The notes beneath the pieces are model-generated. The model was not told the origin of the DNA and did no database searches. It was given only the letters and a program-made list of their open reading frames with translations. From Pseudoselenomonas ruminantium (GTDB lineage Bacteria; Bacillota; Negativicutes; Selenomonadales; Selenomonadaceae), in assembly GCF_900142515.1 (NCBI RefSeq), contig NZ_FRBC01000001.1, positions 70,115 through 134,114 of the forward strand: 64,000 nucleotides of DNA. The letters run 5' to 3'. Both the position numbers and the translations under genes were made by a program. Shown here in pieces: positions 24,124 through 34,205 of this stretch. Positions within the stretch are counted from its first letter, which is position 1, and each line of letters starts with the position of its first letter.

Positions 24124-25854
24124 ATGGGATTCATCAGAAACATCAGTGTTGCCCAAAAACTGGCATGTATCGGCGTGCTGGCTTTCATTGCCACGCTGAT
24201 TGTGGGCTGGGTTGGTTATACTTCAATCAGGGCAGCCCGAGCGGATATGGAAGAGCTTTACAATGAAGATACCATGAGCATCTACTATTGTTCTCAGGTA
24301 CGCTACAACACCCGTTATTCGCAGATTCAGGCCAGTCTCCAGCCGTATACCAATAAGCCGGAATACCGTCAGGAGCGGGTGACGAAATTCAATGCGGCCA
24401 TTGCCGAAGCGGAAGATTTCATGCAGAAGTATGAAGCGCTGCATGCCAAACATCCGAAAAGGGCAGAGATGGCGGCCAAGGTGCGCAAGGACTTTGATGC
24501 TTACAAGGCTAATGCCGCTCAGCTTTTGCAGATGAATGCCTATGAAAGCGAAGATGATTTAGCCCCAATGATGTTCTATCAGGAAAAGGTCATGCCGCTG
24601 GCCGTGGCCATGTCTGGTGACCTGGAAGCTGTCCAGGGCAGAAGTCTCGAAGATGCCAAAAAAGGACTGGATAAGGGCGAAGAAGATATGAACAGTGCGG
24701 TTTTCCGCATGGTGGTTACCTGTGCCGTCATCATCGTGGTGCTGACACTGGCTATTGCCTTTGTGACCAAGCAGATCACAGGACCGCTGCAGCTGGTTAT
24801 CCGGGTCTGCGAGAAACTTTCCAAGGGCGATTTCCGTACTGGCGGAATGATTGGCACTGTGGAACGTGGGGATGAATTCGGCCGCATGGAAGCTGCGGTC
24901 CGCGATATGCGCATCACGGTCAACAATCTGATCAAGAAGGTCATCACCTCCACCGAACAGCTGGCGGCGTCTTCGCAGGAGCTTACGGCCACGGCACATC
25001 AGTCGGCACTGGCTTCTGAGCAGGTGGCCCAGCGTGTGACGAGCTCTGCCGGTGCTGTCATCGAACAGCAGAAGGATGTGGAGGAGGCCATGGAGTCCAT
25101 CGATAACACCATGAACTCCATCAGCAACCTTAATCAGACCGCTGGTGAAGTCACGGCCAATGTCACGGAATCCCATAAACAGGCACAGGATGGCAGCAGT
25201 GCCATTGGCAGTGCTGTGGATAAGATTGTCAGTGTCGAGTCGATCGTCAACAGTTCTACTGCTACGGTGGATAAGCTGGGGCAGCGTTCGCAGGAAATCG
25301 GCCAGATTGTGGAGACCATTTCCGGTATCGCTGACCAGACGAATCTGCTGGCTCTCAACGCCGCTATCGAAGCAGCCCGTGCCGGCGAGCATGGCCGCGG
25401 CTTTGCTGTTGTAGCTGATGAAGTGCGGAAGCTGGCCGAAGAGTCCCAGAATGCGGCTAAGCGCATTACAGACTTGATTGGAGCAATTCAGAATGATACC
25501 ACGGATGCGGTCAACTCCATGCAGAGGGGCAATGCCGCCGTCAAGGAAGGTACCGAATCCGTCAGCCAGCTCAAGGCGGCCTTTGATAAGATCCTGGAGG
25601 CTTCTGATGCTGTGGCGGATAAGGCTCATGGTATGAGCGGCGATTTGAAAGTGGTATCGGACGATACAGAAAATGTCCGCAATCGTTCCAGCAAGATTTC
25701 CGAGAACAGCCGCCGGGTGGCTGCCGATATGGAAAGCGTATCCGCCGCCGCCGAAGAACAGTCCGCTGCGGCCGAAGAAATCGCCTCGGCAAGTGAGGCG
25801 TTGGCCCAGCTGGCGCATGGCCTGCAAACGGCTGTGGGCGAGTTCAAGGTGTGA
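24124..25854 (+). CDS. Methyl-accepting chemotaxis protein, four-helix-bundle sensor
   Basis: The start is ATG 24124, after GGAAGGAGAG; an upstream in-frame ATG at 24106 precedes that site. The 576-residue receptor has TM1 near residues 12-32, a helical periplasmic domain (about 35-190) of the 4HB_MCP type with no Cache motifs, TM2 near 195-220, HAMP, and a signalling domain with tip [20 protein letters not shown]. It is probably co-transcribed with the preceding receptor; both end at the terminator at 25903-25938. Ligand unknown. Confidence 0.93.
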   Translation: MGFIRNISVAQKLACIGVLAFIATLIVGWVGYTSIRAARADMEELYNEDTMSIYYCSQVRYNTRYSQIQASLQPYTNKPEYRQERVTKFNAAIAEAEDFMQKYEALHAKHPKRAEMAAKVRKDFDAYKANAAQLLQMNAYESEDDLAPMMFYQEKVMPLAVAMSGDLEAVQGRSLEDAKKGLDKGEEDMNSAVFRMVVTCAVIIVVLTLAIAFVTKQITGPLQLVIRVCEKLSKGDFRTGGMIGTVERGDEFGRMEAAVRDMRITVNNLIKKVITSTEQLAASSQELTATAHQSALASEQVAQRVTSSAGAVIEQQKDVEEAMESIDNTMNSISNLNQTAGEVTANVTESHKQAQDGSSAIGSAVDKIVSVESIVNSSTATVDKLGQRSQEIGQIVETISGIADQTNLLALNAAIEAARAGEHGRGFAVVADEVRKLAEESQNAAKRITDLIGAIQNDTTDAVNSMQRGNAAVKEGTESVSQLKAAFDKILEASDAVADKAHGMSGDLKVVSDDTENVRNRSSKISENSRRVAADMESVSAAAEEQSAAAEEIASASEALAQLAHGLQTAVGEFKV

Positions 25855-25902
25855 TTTTCAGGGACTTTGATAAGTCAATAGGTGGATAAGGTGAATGCAG
25901 GG

Positions 25903-25938
25903 CGGGCGGTTGAAAAGTCAGCCGCCTGCTTTATTTTG
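25903..25938 (+). terminator. Terminator after the second chemoreceptor
   Basis: GCGGGCGGTTGA (25903-25914) pairs with TCAGCCGCCTGC (25919-25930), then TTTATTTT. Confidence 0.8.
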
Positions 25939-26016
25939 AAAAGCAGATTGATATGTGGGAGAAGGCAGCGGAAAAAGGGATAATGCTGCTGAAATCAGGA
26001 AGGGAAGTGCTGTCTT

Positions 26017-27735
26017 ATGCAATGGATGGATAATCTGAAGGTGCCAGTAAAATTGGGATTGATGGTGGCCGTAGGAATCATCGGCATGCTGTTGATTGGC
26101 TGGTCGGCCTATAGTGCGCTGAGCAAGGCACAGCGTGATATGACTTTTATGTATGCCACATCATTGACTGGTATGGAGCGTGCCCAGGAGGCCCGTTTCC
26201 AGATTCGCCGTGCCCATGCGCTGGCGGTAGAAATGATGACCTCGGATGAGATGGATTTCCTGAAGAAAACCAAGGGAACCTATGACGAAGCGGTCAAGAA
26301 TGCTGATAAGGCTGTAGCCGATTATGCGGCCATCAAGGAGGACAACCCCAAGATCATTGAAATGACCAAGGCCATTCAGACGGATTGGGAAAGTTTGAAG
26401 AAAGAGAATGCCGTGGTTGTTCAGTATACGTTAGAGCTCAAGAATGCCGAAGCTTTCCAGCATACGCAGACTAAGTCCGTGCCGGTTATGCTGCGCCTGA
26501 CCAAGACGCTGGATGAGCTCAATGAAGTAGAACATCAGCGGGCAGAAACACTGGACAAGCAGAATGATGCTGATACAGCCGCCGCTATCCGCGATATGCT
26601 GCTGGAATGTGTGATTGTGCTGGTGGTTTTGGTGGTGGTCAGCTATATTGTGATGAAGGGGGTTATGGCGCCGATTGAGATGATGATTGCGGGCTGCCGG
26701 AAAATGAAGGACGGCGACTTCCGCATTACGGCCAATCCGGTACAGCGCGGGGATGAGTTCGGCATTGTGGCAGATGCCTTCTTCCAGATGCGCAAGACTA
26801 TCGGTGAACTCATGCAGACCACCAATGAAAGCGCCCAGCAACTGGCGGCTTCGTCAGAAGAACTCACGGCCAGCGCCCATCAGGCAGCGCAGGCGGCAGG
26901 TTCGGTGGCGCAATCGGTGGGGCAGGCTTCCCATGCCGTGACGGAACAGGGCAATTTTGTCAGTGAGGCCGGCGAGGCCATCAAAGAGCAGAACAGTTCG
27001 CTGGAAACCCTGAACAAGACGGCGGATGATGTGGTCAGCTATGCGGGCCATGCCAACAGCAGGGCTACGGAGGGCGGACGCAATGTCAATGCCGCTGTGG
27101 AGCAGATCATCAGCGTGGAAAAGATTGTCAATGGTTCTGCTGTGACGGTGGACAAGCTGGGCCAGAGTTCCCAGGAAATCGGTCAGATTGTGGAAACCAT
27201 CTCCGGTATTGCCAATCAGACAAATCTGTTGGCCCTCAATGCCGCCATCGAGGCTGCACGGGCTGGCGAACATGGCCGCGGTTTTGCCGTGGTGGCTGAC
27301 GAGGTGCGCAAGCTGGCGGAGGAATCCCAGAATGCCGCCCAGCGAATCACGACTCTGATTAGCGGCATCCAGAAGGATACAGCCGAAGCGGTGTCCTCGA
27401 TGAAATCCGGCAGTGAGGCCGTGCAGGCCGGTTCTCGGGCGGTTTCCGAATTGCGGGATACCTTTGCCCAGATCGAAGAAGCAACCAACGGTGTAGCGGA
27501 GCGGGCGCGGCTTATGCTGGAAGAACTGCGGGTAGTGGCGGCGGAAGCCAATAGCATCGATGCGAAGACGAAGAGCATTGCCGACAATGGCAAGCTGATT
27601 TCCAGCGAGATGGCCAGTGTGTCAGCAGCTTCGGAGGAGCAGTCCGCTTCGGCAGAAGAGATTGCTTCGGCCAGCGAATCCCTGGCACAGTTGGCACAGG
27701 AACTGCAAAACTCCCTGGAGCGTTTCGAATATTAA
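26017..27735 (+). CDS. Methyl-accepting chemotaxis protein, four-helix-bundle sensor
   Basis: A 572-residue chemoreceptor with AGGAAGGG before ATG 26017. TM1 lies near residues 9-30, the periplasmic part (about 32-190) is helical and charged, TM2 near 193-215 ([15 protein letters not shown]), then HAMP and a signalling domain with tip [20 protein letters not shown]. Its cytoplasmic part closely resembles that of the preceding receptor while the sensors differ, as expected after duplication and sensor divergence. It forms its own unit, separated by terminators on both sides. Confidence 0.93.
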   Translation: MQWMDNLKVPVKLGLMVAVGIIGMLLIGWSAYSALSKAQRDMTFMYATSLTGMERAQEARFQIRRAHALAVEMMTSDEMDFLKKTKGTYDEAVKNADKAVADYAAIKEDNPKIIEMTKAIQTDWESLKKENAVVVQYTLELKNAEAFQHTQTKSVPVMLRLTKTLDELNEVEHQRAETLDKQNDADTAAAIRDMLLECVIVLVVLVVVSYIVMKGVMAPIEMMIAGCRKMKDGDFRITANPVQRGDEFGIVADAFFQMRKTIGELMQTTNESAQQLAASSEELTASAHQAAQAAGSVAQSVGQASHAVTEQGNFVSEAGEAIKEQNSSLETLNKTADDVVSYAGHANSRATEGGRNVNAAVEQIISVEKIVNGSAVTVDKLGQSSQEIGQIVETISGIANQTNLLALNAAIEAARAGEHGRGFAVVADEVRKLAEESQNAAQRITTLISGIQKDTAEAVSSMKSGSEAVQAGSRAVSELRDTFAQIEEATNGVAERARLMLEELRVVAAEANSIDAKTKSIADNGKLISSEMASVSAASEEQSASAEEIASASESLAQLAQELQNSLERFEY

Positions 27736-27749
27736 GGTGTGAATGAATA

Positions 27750-27789
27750 AAAAAAGCTGGAGGCTGATTGTATACAGCCTCCAGCTTTT
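27750..27789. terminator. Bidirectional terminator between convergent genes
   Basis: AGCTGGAGGCTG (27755-27766) and CAGCCTCCAGCT (27775-27786), flanked by A-run and T-run, serve the chemoreceptor on the plus strand and the kinase fusion on the minus strand. Confidence 0.88.
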
Positions 27790-27795
27790 CTCTGT

Positions 27796-30309
27796 TCATA
27801 TCATATTGGCGGTTTCCTGTTCCATATGGATGGGGACGATGGATTGCTTGGCCAGTGGCAGGGTCAGTGCAATCATGATTTCTGTCCCCTCTTTCGGTTC
27901 CGAGACGATGTTGAGGGAACCCTGGAAGAGTTCAATCAGATGTTTGGTGATGGCCAGACCGCGTTCCGGACTCTGGCTCTGGAACAATTGCTCCCAATCG
28001 CTGTCGTGCAGGAGCTTTTCACGGATCTCCGGAGGCATGGCGGCATCGGAATTGTGGATTCGCAGTTCATAGTCGGCATAGAGCTGGAAGTGTTGGTAGC
28101 TGTCCTCTGCCGTTTCCTTATGGTAGGCGAAGCCCTTCTGGGCCAGCGTGACAGCGATGCTGCCGCCCACAGGCGTGAATATGTACGCAAGGCTGATGAG
28201 GTTCAGCAGGATGCGCTGCAAGCGGTTCTTATCGCAGTATACATAAGGATTTTCCAGTTCTTCGGTATAGACCATGAAGCTGATATTCTTGTCCTGCATC
28301 TGTTCGGTGAAGATATCCTTGACCTGTTTCAGGTTGTAGCGGATATCTGTAGGTACGGGATAAAGCTTCAGCTTATTGCTCTGGATGCGGTCTACGTTTT
28401 CCATTTCCCGGACCAGATGAAGGAAGTAGTGACTGATGGAATCCGTATGCAAGATTCCCTGATAGAGACCGTTCAGGGCATCATGGGGACAGCGGCCGGC
28501 TTTGTCCTTGTAGTCTTCGCCGTTTTCCCGGGCAAGTTTCACATAGCTCATGATAGCATCCATGGTCAAGCCGATGTCGTGTGTCATATTCGAAAGATAT
28601 GCACCACGGGTGCGGCTGGCCAGCTGCTGGGCGGCAACGACTTTATTCATCGCGTGTTCCCGTTTGCGCATGGTGGTGAATATATCAGCCATGAAGAGCA
28701 GGATCAGCATGATGAGTACGATCTGGATGGTGCTGTTATGGTTGAGGATCTCATGGATGGGGGCATAGCCGCCCATATGGGCAAGGGGAATCTTGGTGAT
28801 GATGACCTGCCGCAGCCAGAGAGCCGTGGAGAAGAAGTTCAGGAACAGAAGGATGGTGCATAGCGAGAAGGACTTGCCGAAGCGTTCCTGCTTGTCGTGT
28901 TTGAAGACATACCAGTAATAGATCAGCCCCAGGATGCTCCAGACGGCCAGCAGCAGATAGGATTCGGTTTCCAGTGTGCTGCCTAAGAGCAGGTCGGGGA
29001 CGATAGGGCAGAAGAAAAAGAACAGGGAGAGCAAAAGGCCTGCAATACCCATGAACATGCCGGCGGAATCGTTCTCTGACCGGGCAGTCCGATAGCGGCA
29101 AAGTGATACATAAGCATAGGCAATGGAACCGCTGATGGTGATGGCATCCACCAGCCAGACAATGGCGGTGCGACCTAAGAAAGGAATGGGCAGGGATACC
29201 AGAAGTATCAGGAATACTGCCTTGCGGGGAGTGCCGTCCTCTGCCTGGGTGGCAAAGACAGCGGGCAGGAGGTCATCTTTGGCCATGGACTGAAGCAGAA
29301 AGGAGCAGCCACGGTAGAGTCCATTGATACCGGTGAAGATGCCTGCTAAAACGGTTGCGGCTAATAGTGCCATGCCGCCGGGGCCTAAAAGGGCATCGAC
29401 ACCGTGGAAGACTGGCAGGGCATCGAAGCCCTGCAGATGGCTCAGGGAGGTGATGTATTCATGCCAGGTAGCAAATTCTGCGGGGCTGCCCATGACCGCA
29501 ATGGCAATGGGCAGACTGTAAGCCAGGAAGGTGGCGATGACAGCAATGATGATGATGGGGAAGGTGTGCTGGATGGGGAACCGGAATTCCTCACCGCCGT
29601 GAGTGACGGATTCAAAGCCAAAGAACATCCAGGGGGCCACCATCAGCATGCTGAAAATCTGTAAAAAAGGCGTGCCGCCGATATCCGGGTCAAAAGCCGG
29701 ATAGAAGCTGGCATGACGGGGGCTCATGGCCAGTACGCCGCTGAAGAGCAGCAGGATGCCGAAGAAGAGCAGCAGGGCCAGCATGGTGTTGACAGGCCGT
29801 TTGGCCTTGCCTGCAAAGGCAGAGAACAGGCCAAAGGCAATGAGCAACAGCCAGGTGGTGAGGATTTCTCCGGCGTAGACATCGAAGCCGGCTAGTTTAT
29901 AGTGGAACCCCCATTGAAGTACCCCGCCAAAGTAGAAGCGTACGAGCACAACCACGGCGGTGGCGTTGGCCCAGATGATGGAAAGGTAAGTGACGATGAG
30001 CGCCCAGGCTGCTAAGAATGCATGGTCATGACCCATTACTTCCCGCACATAGGCGAAGAACCCGCCGTTGTCCCGATATTTCTGCGCCAGCTTGCAGAAG
30101 TTGGCACCGATGACCAGCATGGCAATGCTGCCCAAAGCGATGGCAAGGATGCTGCCCACGGGACCTGCATGGGGCAGAAAGAGATTGCCTGGCATCATGA
30201 ATGCCCCCCAGCCCACGGCACAGCCGAAGGACAGGCCCCAGACATTCAGGGGGGAGAGCAGGCGGACATTGGCCTTTTCGGCAGTTTCTGTATCTTTGCT
30301 CGTATTCAT
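27796..30309 (-). CDS. APC-type permease fused to degenerate histidine kinase (fusion 1)
   Basis: An 837-residue hybrid. Residues 1 to about 550 form a polytopic membrane domain resembling amino-acid/polyamine permeases, with the unwound first-helix motif GWGAFMMPGNLF and some 12 or more hydrophobic segments. Residues from about 570 resemble a histidine kinase: H-box LSNMTHDIGLTMDAI (His577), N-box and G-boxes. The ATP-binding core is altered: the key N-box Asn is Leu (LLNLISLA, residue 707), the G1 Asp-x-Gly is NSD (753-755), and the glycine-rich G2 is PERGLAI. It is probably a pseudokinase that keeps its phospho-accepting His. It starts 12 bases after fusion 2, so they are co-transcribed. 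Whether it transports or only senses is unknown. Confidence 0.85.
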   Translation of the reverse strand: MNTSKDTETAEKANVRLLSPLNVWGLSFGCAVGWGAFMMPGNLFLPHAGPVGSILAIALGSIAMLVIGANFCKLAQKYRDNGGFFAYVREVMGHDHAFLAAWALIVTYLSIIWANATAVVVLVRFYFGGVLQWGFHYKLAGFDVYAGEILTTWLLLIAFGLFSAFAGKAKRPVNTMLALLLFFGILLLFSGVLAMSPRHASFYPAFDPDIGGTPFLQIFSMLMVAPWMFFGFESVTHGGEEFRFPIQHTFPIIIIAVIATFLAYSLPIAIAVMGSPAEFATWHEYITSLSHLQGFDALPVFHGVDALLGPGGMALLAATVLAGIFTGINGLYRGCSFLLQSMAKDDLLPAVFATQAEDGTPRKAVFLILLVSLPIPFLGRTAIVWLVDAITISGSIAYAYVSLCRYRTARSENDSAGMFMGIAGLLLSLFFFFCPIVPDLLLGSTLETESYLLLAVWSILGLIYYWYVFKHDKQERFGKSFSLCTILLFLNFFSTALWLRQVIITKIPLAHMGGYAPIHEILNHNSTIQIVLIMLILLFMADIFTTMRKREHAMNKVVAAQQLASRTRGAYLSNMTHDIGLTMDAIMSYVKLARENGEDYKDKAGRCPHDALNGLYQGILHTDSISHYFLHLVREMENVDRIQSNKLKLYPVPTDIRYNLKQVKDIFTEQMQDKNISFMVYTEELENPYVYCDKNRLQRILLNLISLAYIFTPVGGSIAVTLAQKGFAYHKETAEDSYQHFQLYADYELRIHNSDAAMPPEIREKLLHDSDWEQLFQSQSPERGLAITKHLIELFQGSLNIVSEPKEGTEIMIALTLPLAKQSIVPIHMEQETANMI

Positions 30310-30321
30310 ATGGATTCTCCT

Positions 30322-32784
30322 TTATCCCTCGGTCAAAGGTTCGGCACTGGCCGTTTCCAGACCTGTGTCTGCCAGCGGCAGTGACAAGGTCACCACGATG
30401 TCCTTGCCGATGTCCTGTCCGGTGCTGCTGACCTTGATGGTTCCTTTGAGCAGGCTGACCAGTCCCTTGGCGATGCATAACCCGCCCAGACCGGTGCTGT
30501 CAATCTCGAAGGGTTCTTGTATATGAGTGATGATATCCGGCGGGATATTGGCGCCTGAGTCATTGATGTGGAGCTCATACACGGCACCGGGAACTTCTTG
30601 TCCCTGATAGGTGACGGTGGCAGGGCTGGTTTCCAGCAGTGTCACCATGACGCCGCCGCCATAGGGGGTGAATTCGCAGGCGTTGCTGACCAGATTGATG
30701 AGGATGCGCTCCAGGCGCTGTTCGTCACAAATGACAGTGGGGTGGGGCAGTTCGATGGGATAGACTTCGAAAAAGATATTCTTGGCCTGCATTTCCAGTG
30801 CGAAGATATCCTTGATATGCTGCAGGGTGTGCCGCCAGTCCATCGGGGCAAAGTCCAGGGGAATCCTGTCTTTGCTCGTGCCTATGCTCATATTGCGCTG
30901 ATCCAGCATGCTGCCAATCAGGTGCATGAGATACTGGCTGTGGCTGTCCAGCTGCCCAAGACAGTTGGATAAGCGGTCGGGAATGCGATGGGGGCAGCTG
31001 TCCACATCACAGGCAGAGCAGATGGTGCAGTTTTCCAGCGAATGATGGACAGAGAGCTGCGCTGCTTCCATGGGAATGCGGATGTCATGTGCCAGATTGC
31101 GCAGGTAGGTGTTCTGTGCATGGTTGATTTCATGCTGCCTTTGCAAGGTCTGTGTCATTTTCCGTTCCCGCCGTTTCAGTGTGATGAAGATATTGGTCAT
31201 CAGCAGCAGGATGATCATGAGCATCACCATCTGCACCACGCTGTCTGCAGCCAGCACATTGTAACTGGACGCAGAATTGCTGGACACGGATTCACGCAGG
31301 CGCTGTTCCATGACTTGCCGTAACCAGAGACTGGTGGAGAAGAAGTTCAGGAAGAGGATCATGATGCACATGGATGTGCTGTGACCAAAGCGGTCATGGT
31401 TGTCGTATTTGAAAACATACCAATAATAGATGAAGCCCAGGATGCTCCAGACTGACAGCATCAGATAGGATTCTGTGTCCAGTGACCCGCCTAAGAGCAG
31501 GTCAGGGATCAGGGGGCAGAAAAAGAACAGGCAGGAGATGAAGATGCCGATGATGCCTAAGTACCTGTCCAGTGGGCGGCCTTCTTTTTGCGCCAGCTTA
31601 TAGGCACAATAGGAGGCGTAGCCATAGGCGACAGAACCTACGACCGTGATGATGTCGCAGAGCCAGACGATGGAAACCCGCCCCAGGAAGGGAATCAGCA
31701 GGGAAATGAACATCACAAAGATGATGGCATGACGGGGCGTTTCGTCAGCGGCACGCTGCTTGAACCAGACAGGCAGGACCTCGCATCTGGCCATGAAATG
31801 CAGCAGACGTCCGCAGGTGCGGTAAAGTCCCATGAGGCTGGTGATGATGGCGCAGTCGATGGATACGCAGAGAAAGAGCAGTCCTTCTCTGCCGAAAACG
31901 GCATGCACGCTATGGAATACCGGCAGTCCGGCAAGTCCCTCAAGATGGGGGCGCTGGGCGATATAGGTAGTCCAGGAGGCGTATTCCGGCGGGATGGACA
32001 TGATGGCCATGGCCGCCAGCAGGATATAGATAAGTCCACCGCTGAGCACGGCTGCGATGACAATGGGAAAGAGTCTTTTGCTGGAAAAATCAAAATCATC
32101 GCAGGCATGGGTGACGGCCTCAAAGCCGAAGAACATCCAGGGAGCCAGCATCACCATGCTGAAGACCTGCATGGCAGGATTGGTATAGGATTGGAAGGCT
32201 GGCGTGAATACACTGGTACCTACTTGACGGAACATGGCTATGAACAGGATGAGGACGGACAGGAAAAAAACGACAGCACAAAGCGTATTCAGGTATCTGG
32301 CGACCTTGCCGCTATAGCAGGCGAACAGGCCGAAGATGATGATGACCAGCCAGGTGGCCAGCACCTCGCCAAAGTAAATGTCAAAACCGGCAATGGTGTA
32401 GAGGTAGCCCCAGGAGAGCCAATCTCCGTGCAGGAAACGGAATAGGAGCACATTGGCGGTAGCATTGGCCCAGAGGATGGAAAGATAGGCAATCAGCAGG
32501 ATCCAGGCAGCCAGGAAGGCGTGATCATGGCCGATGATATTGCGGACATAGGCGACGATACCGCCATCGTCAGGGTATTTTTCTGCCAGCCGGCAGAAAT
32601 TGGCGCCGATGATAAGCAGCAGTGCCGTACTGATCCCCATGGCGAGTATGGTGCCCAAAGGGCCTGCCGTAGGAATGAAGAGATTGGCTGGCACCATGAA
32701 AGCACCCCAGCCCACAGCGCAACCCAGGGAAAGGGCCCAGATGTGGAGTGGGGAGAACAGGTTCATCCGTGTGTTGTTATCCAT
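30322..32784 (-). CDS. APC-type permease fused to histidine kinase (fusion 2)
   Basis: An 820-residue paralogue of fusion 1. The N-terminal ~540 residues are an APC-like permease domain (GWGAFMVPANLF in helix 1). The kinase part has H-box LRNLAHDIRIPMEA (His566), an intact N-box ILINLVSNACEF (Asn701), G1 NDSGANIP (Asp742) and G2 TGLGGLCIAKGL, so it should bind ATP. Between the dimerisation helices is CTICSACDVDSC (Cys586, 589, 592, 597), a cluster that could bind metal or sense redox; fusion 1 lacks it. GGAAGGAG lies before ATG 32784. A response regulator with a good acceptor Asp is not adjacent. Substrate sensing coupled to signalling is the likely role, by analogy with transporter-kinase hybrids such as CbrA. 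Confidence 0.87.
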   Translation of the reverse strand: MDNNTRMNLFSPLHIWALSLGCAVGWGAFMVPANLFIPTAGPLGTILAMGISTALLLIIGANFCRLAEKYPDDGGIVAYVRNIIGHDHAFLAAWILLIAYLSILWANATANVLLFRFLHGDWLSWGYLYTIAGFDIYFGEVLATWLVIIIFGLFACYSGKVARYLNTLCAVVFFLSVLILFIAMFRQVGTSVFTPAFQSYTNPAMQVFSMVMLAPWMFFGFEAVTHACDDFDFSSKRLFPIVIAAVLSGGLIYILLAAMAIMSIPPEYASWTTYIAQRPHLEGLAGLPVFHSVHAVFGREGLLFLCVSIDCAIITSLMGLYRTCGRLLHFMARCEVLPVWFKQRAADETPRHAIIFVMFISLLIPFLGRVSIVWLCDIITVVGSVAYGYASYCAYKLAQKEGRPLDRYLGIIGIFISCLFFFCPLIPDLLLGGSLDTESYLMLSVWSILGFIYYWYVFKYDNHDRFGHSTSMCIMILFLNFFSTSLWLRQVMEQRLRESVSSNSASSYNVLAADSVVQMVMLMIILLLMTNIFITLKRRERKMTQTLQRQHEINHAQNTYLRNLAHDIRIPMEAAQLSVHHSLENCTICSACDVDSCPHRIPDRLSNCLGQLDSHSQYLMHLIGSMLDQRNMSIGTSKDRIPLDFAPMDWRHTLQHIKDIFALEMQAKNIFFEVYPIELPHPTVICDEQRLERILINLVSNACEFTPYGGGVMVTLLETSPATVTYQGQEVPGAVYELHINDSGANIPPDIITHIQEPFEIDSTGLGGLCIAKGLVSLLKGTIKVSSTGQDIGKDIVVTLSLPLADTGLETASAEPLTEG

Positions 32785-32880
32785 ATATAACGCTCCTTCC
32801 AGTTGTTTGAGCTGACAGGCAAATAGTATTTGTTGGATAATTTCGCCTTTTGCGATAAGAATTCCTTCTATAGGGGAAAT

Positions 32881-32906
32881 AAAAAAGCCTCCCCTGAGGG
32901 GGAGGA
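32881..32906 (-). terminator. Terminator after cheB (minus strand)
   Basis: On the minus strand CCTCCCC and GGGGAGG flank a short loop before a six-T run, separating cheB from the kinase fusions. Confidence 0.85.
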
Positions 32907-32914
32907 ATAATGGT

Positions 32915-34036
32915 TTATCGTACTATCTTATATATGGCATGGGGAATGCTCAAGAGCGGCAGCTGCTGCTGTACGGCACCCAGTTCGAAGGCGGCTTTGG
33001 GCATGCCATAGACGGTGCTGCTGGCGGCATCCTGTCCGATGGTGGGGGAACCGAGATTGCGCATCTTCAGGAGGCCTGCGGCGCCGTCCTTGCCGATGCC
33101 TGTAAGGATGATGCCCATCGCGTGATTGCCGGCCACATCGGCTACGCTGTCAAAGAGCACATCAACAGACGGGCACACGCTGTGGACAGGCGGCCCGGGC
33201 TTGCATTCGAGCATATAGCGGGTGCCCATACGGCTGAGCGTCATATGCTTGGCACCCGGCGCGATATAGACATGGTTGGGCAGCACGATATCACCGCTGA
33301 CGGCTTCCTTGACCGTCAGGCTGCTCTCGGTATTCAGGCGTTCAGAGAAGAGACGGCTGAACATCGGCGGGATGTGTTGGACAATGACGATGCCCGGCAG
33401 CGGCGGTTCCAGACGGGTGATGATGGCGGACAATGCCTCGGTGCCACCCGTGGAAGCTCCTATGGCAATGAGGTCGATATGGGCCGCGTTAGGCGGAACA
33501 TTGATCATCGGTTCGATGGGAGACAGGGCCGGTTTGGGCGGCGGTGGTGGCTGCACTGGTTTGGAAGCCCGCCAGATTTCCTTGGTCACCACGGCGCCGC
33601 CGCCGATGTCACCATGAGACCAGGCCGTAGTGGGAGCAGAGTCCTTGGTCTGGGAAACCAGCAGAGTGCGCATGAGATTGTCCAGGAATGGCTCCATAGG
33701 CTGCCCGACAGATGGTTTTTTCAAATAGTGGGACGCACCGAGAATCTTGGCTGCCTTTTCCCCGCTTTCCAGAATGCCATAGGTGATGATTGGCACTTCT
33801 GAGTATTTCTTGGCAAGCAGGGGCAGGAACTTTTCCTGATTGACCAGCAGAGAGCCCAAAGCGAAGTTCAGCACGATGATGTTGGGCTTGAATACCGCCA
33901 TCTTGTTCAAGGCCTCAACGGGTTGGGCGGCGTGTTCCACAAGACTGCCCGCTGGGAGCCTTGTGTTAAGTTCCTGCACCAGGGTGTTTTGAAACGTTAT
34001 GGAGTTGTCAATCGCAAACACCCGTAAGTTCCGCAT
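32915..34036 (-). CDS. cheB: CheB-type methylesterase with non-phosphorylatable receiver
   Basis: CheB removes methyl groups from chemoreceptors. The 373-residue protein has a receiver-like N-terminal domain (1-120), a proline-rich linker (PVQPPPPPKPALSP, about 160-173) and a methylesterase domain with the catalytic triad Ser195 (IGASTGG), His221 (VQHIPP) and Asp317 (GIGKDG). In the receiver the phospho-acceptor Asp is Asn57 (IIVLNFAL) and the acidic pair is reduced to IDNS, although the conserved Lys before Pro is kept. The enzyme is therefore expected to be insensitive to CheA phosphorylation, or regulated otherwise. It lies among four chemoreceptors, with no cheR in the window. It is not co-transcribed with the fusions because of the terminator between. 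Confidence 0.9.
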   Translation of the reverse strand: MRNLRVFAIDNSITFQNTLVQELNTRLPAGSLVEHAAQPVEALNKMAVFKPNIIVLNFALGSLLVNQEKFLPLLAKKYSEVPIITYGILESGEKAAKILGASHYLKKPSVGQPMEPFLDNLMRTLLVSQTKDSAPTTAWSHGDIGGGAVVTKEIWRASKPVQPPPPPKPALSPIEPMINVPPNAAHIDLIAIGASTGGTEALSAIITRLEPPLPGIVIVQHIPPMFSRLFSERLNTESSLTVKEAVSGDIVLPNHVYIAPGAKHMTLSRMGTRYMLECKPGPPVHSVCPSVDVLFDSVADVAGNHAMGIILTGIGKDGAAGLLKMRNLGSPTIGQDAASSTVYGMPKAAFELGAVQQQLPLLSIPHAIYKIVR

Positions 34037-34136
34037 ATCTTCCTCCGCCCATAAAGATGGTAATTACTCTTATCTGTCCCTTATTCCACCATTGTATCAT
34101 AAAATCCTGCTTGCAGGTAGCCAATTTTGCGTATCA

Positions 34137-34165
34137 TTGACTTATGCAGGCTTCTTTGTTAATAT
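34137..34165 (+). promoter_or_regulatory. Probable secA promoter
   Basis: TTGACT (34137-34142) and TAATAT (34160-34165), 17-base spacer, about 40 bases before the secA start. Confidence 0.5.
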
Positions 34166-34205
34166 TGATAAGTGAGTTTAAATTTAATGTTAGGAGTGAT
34201 TTTGT

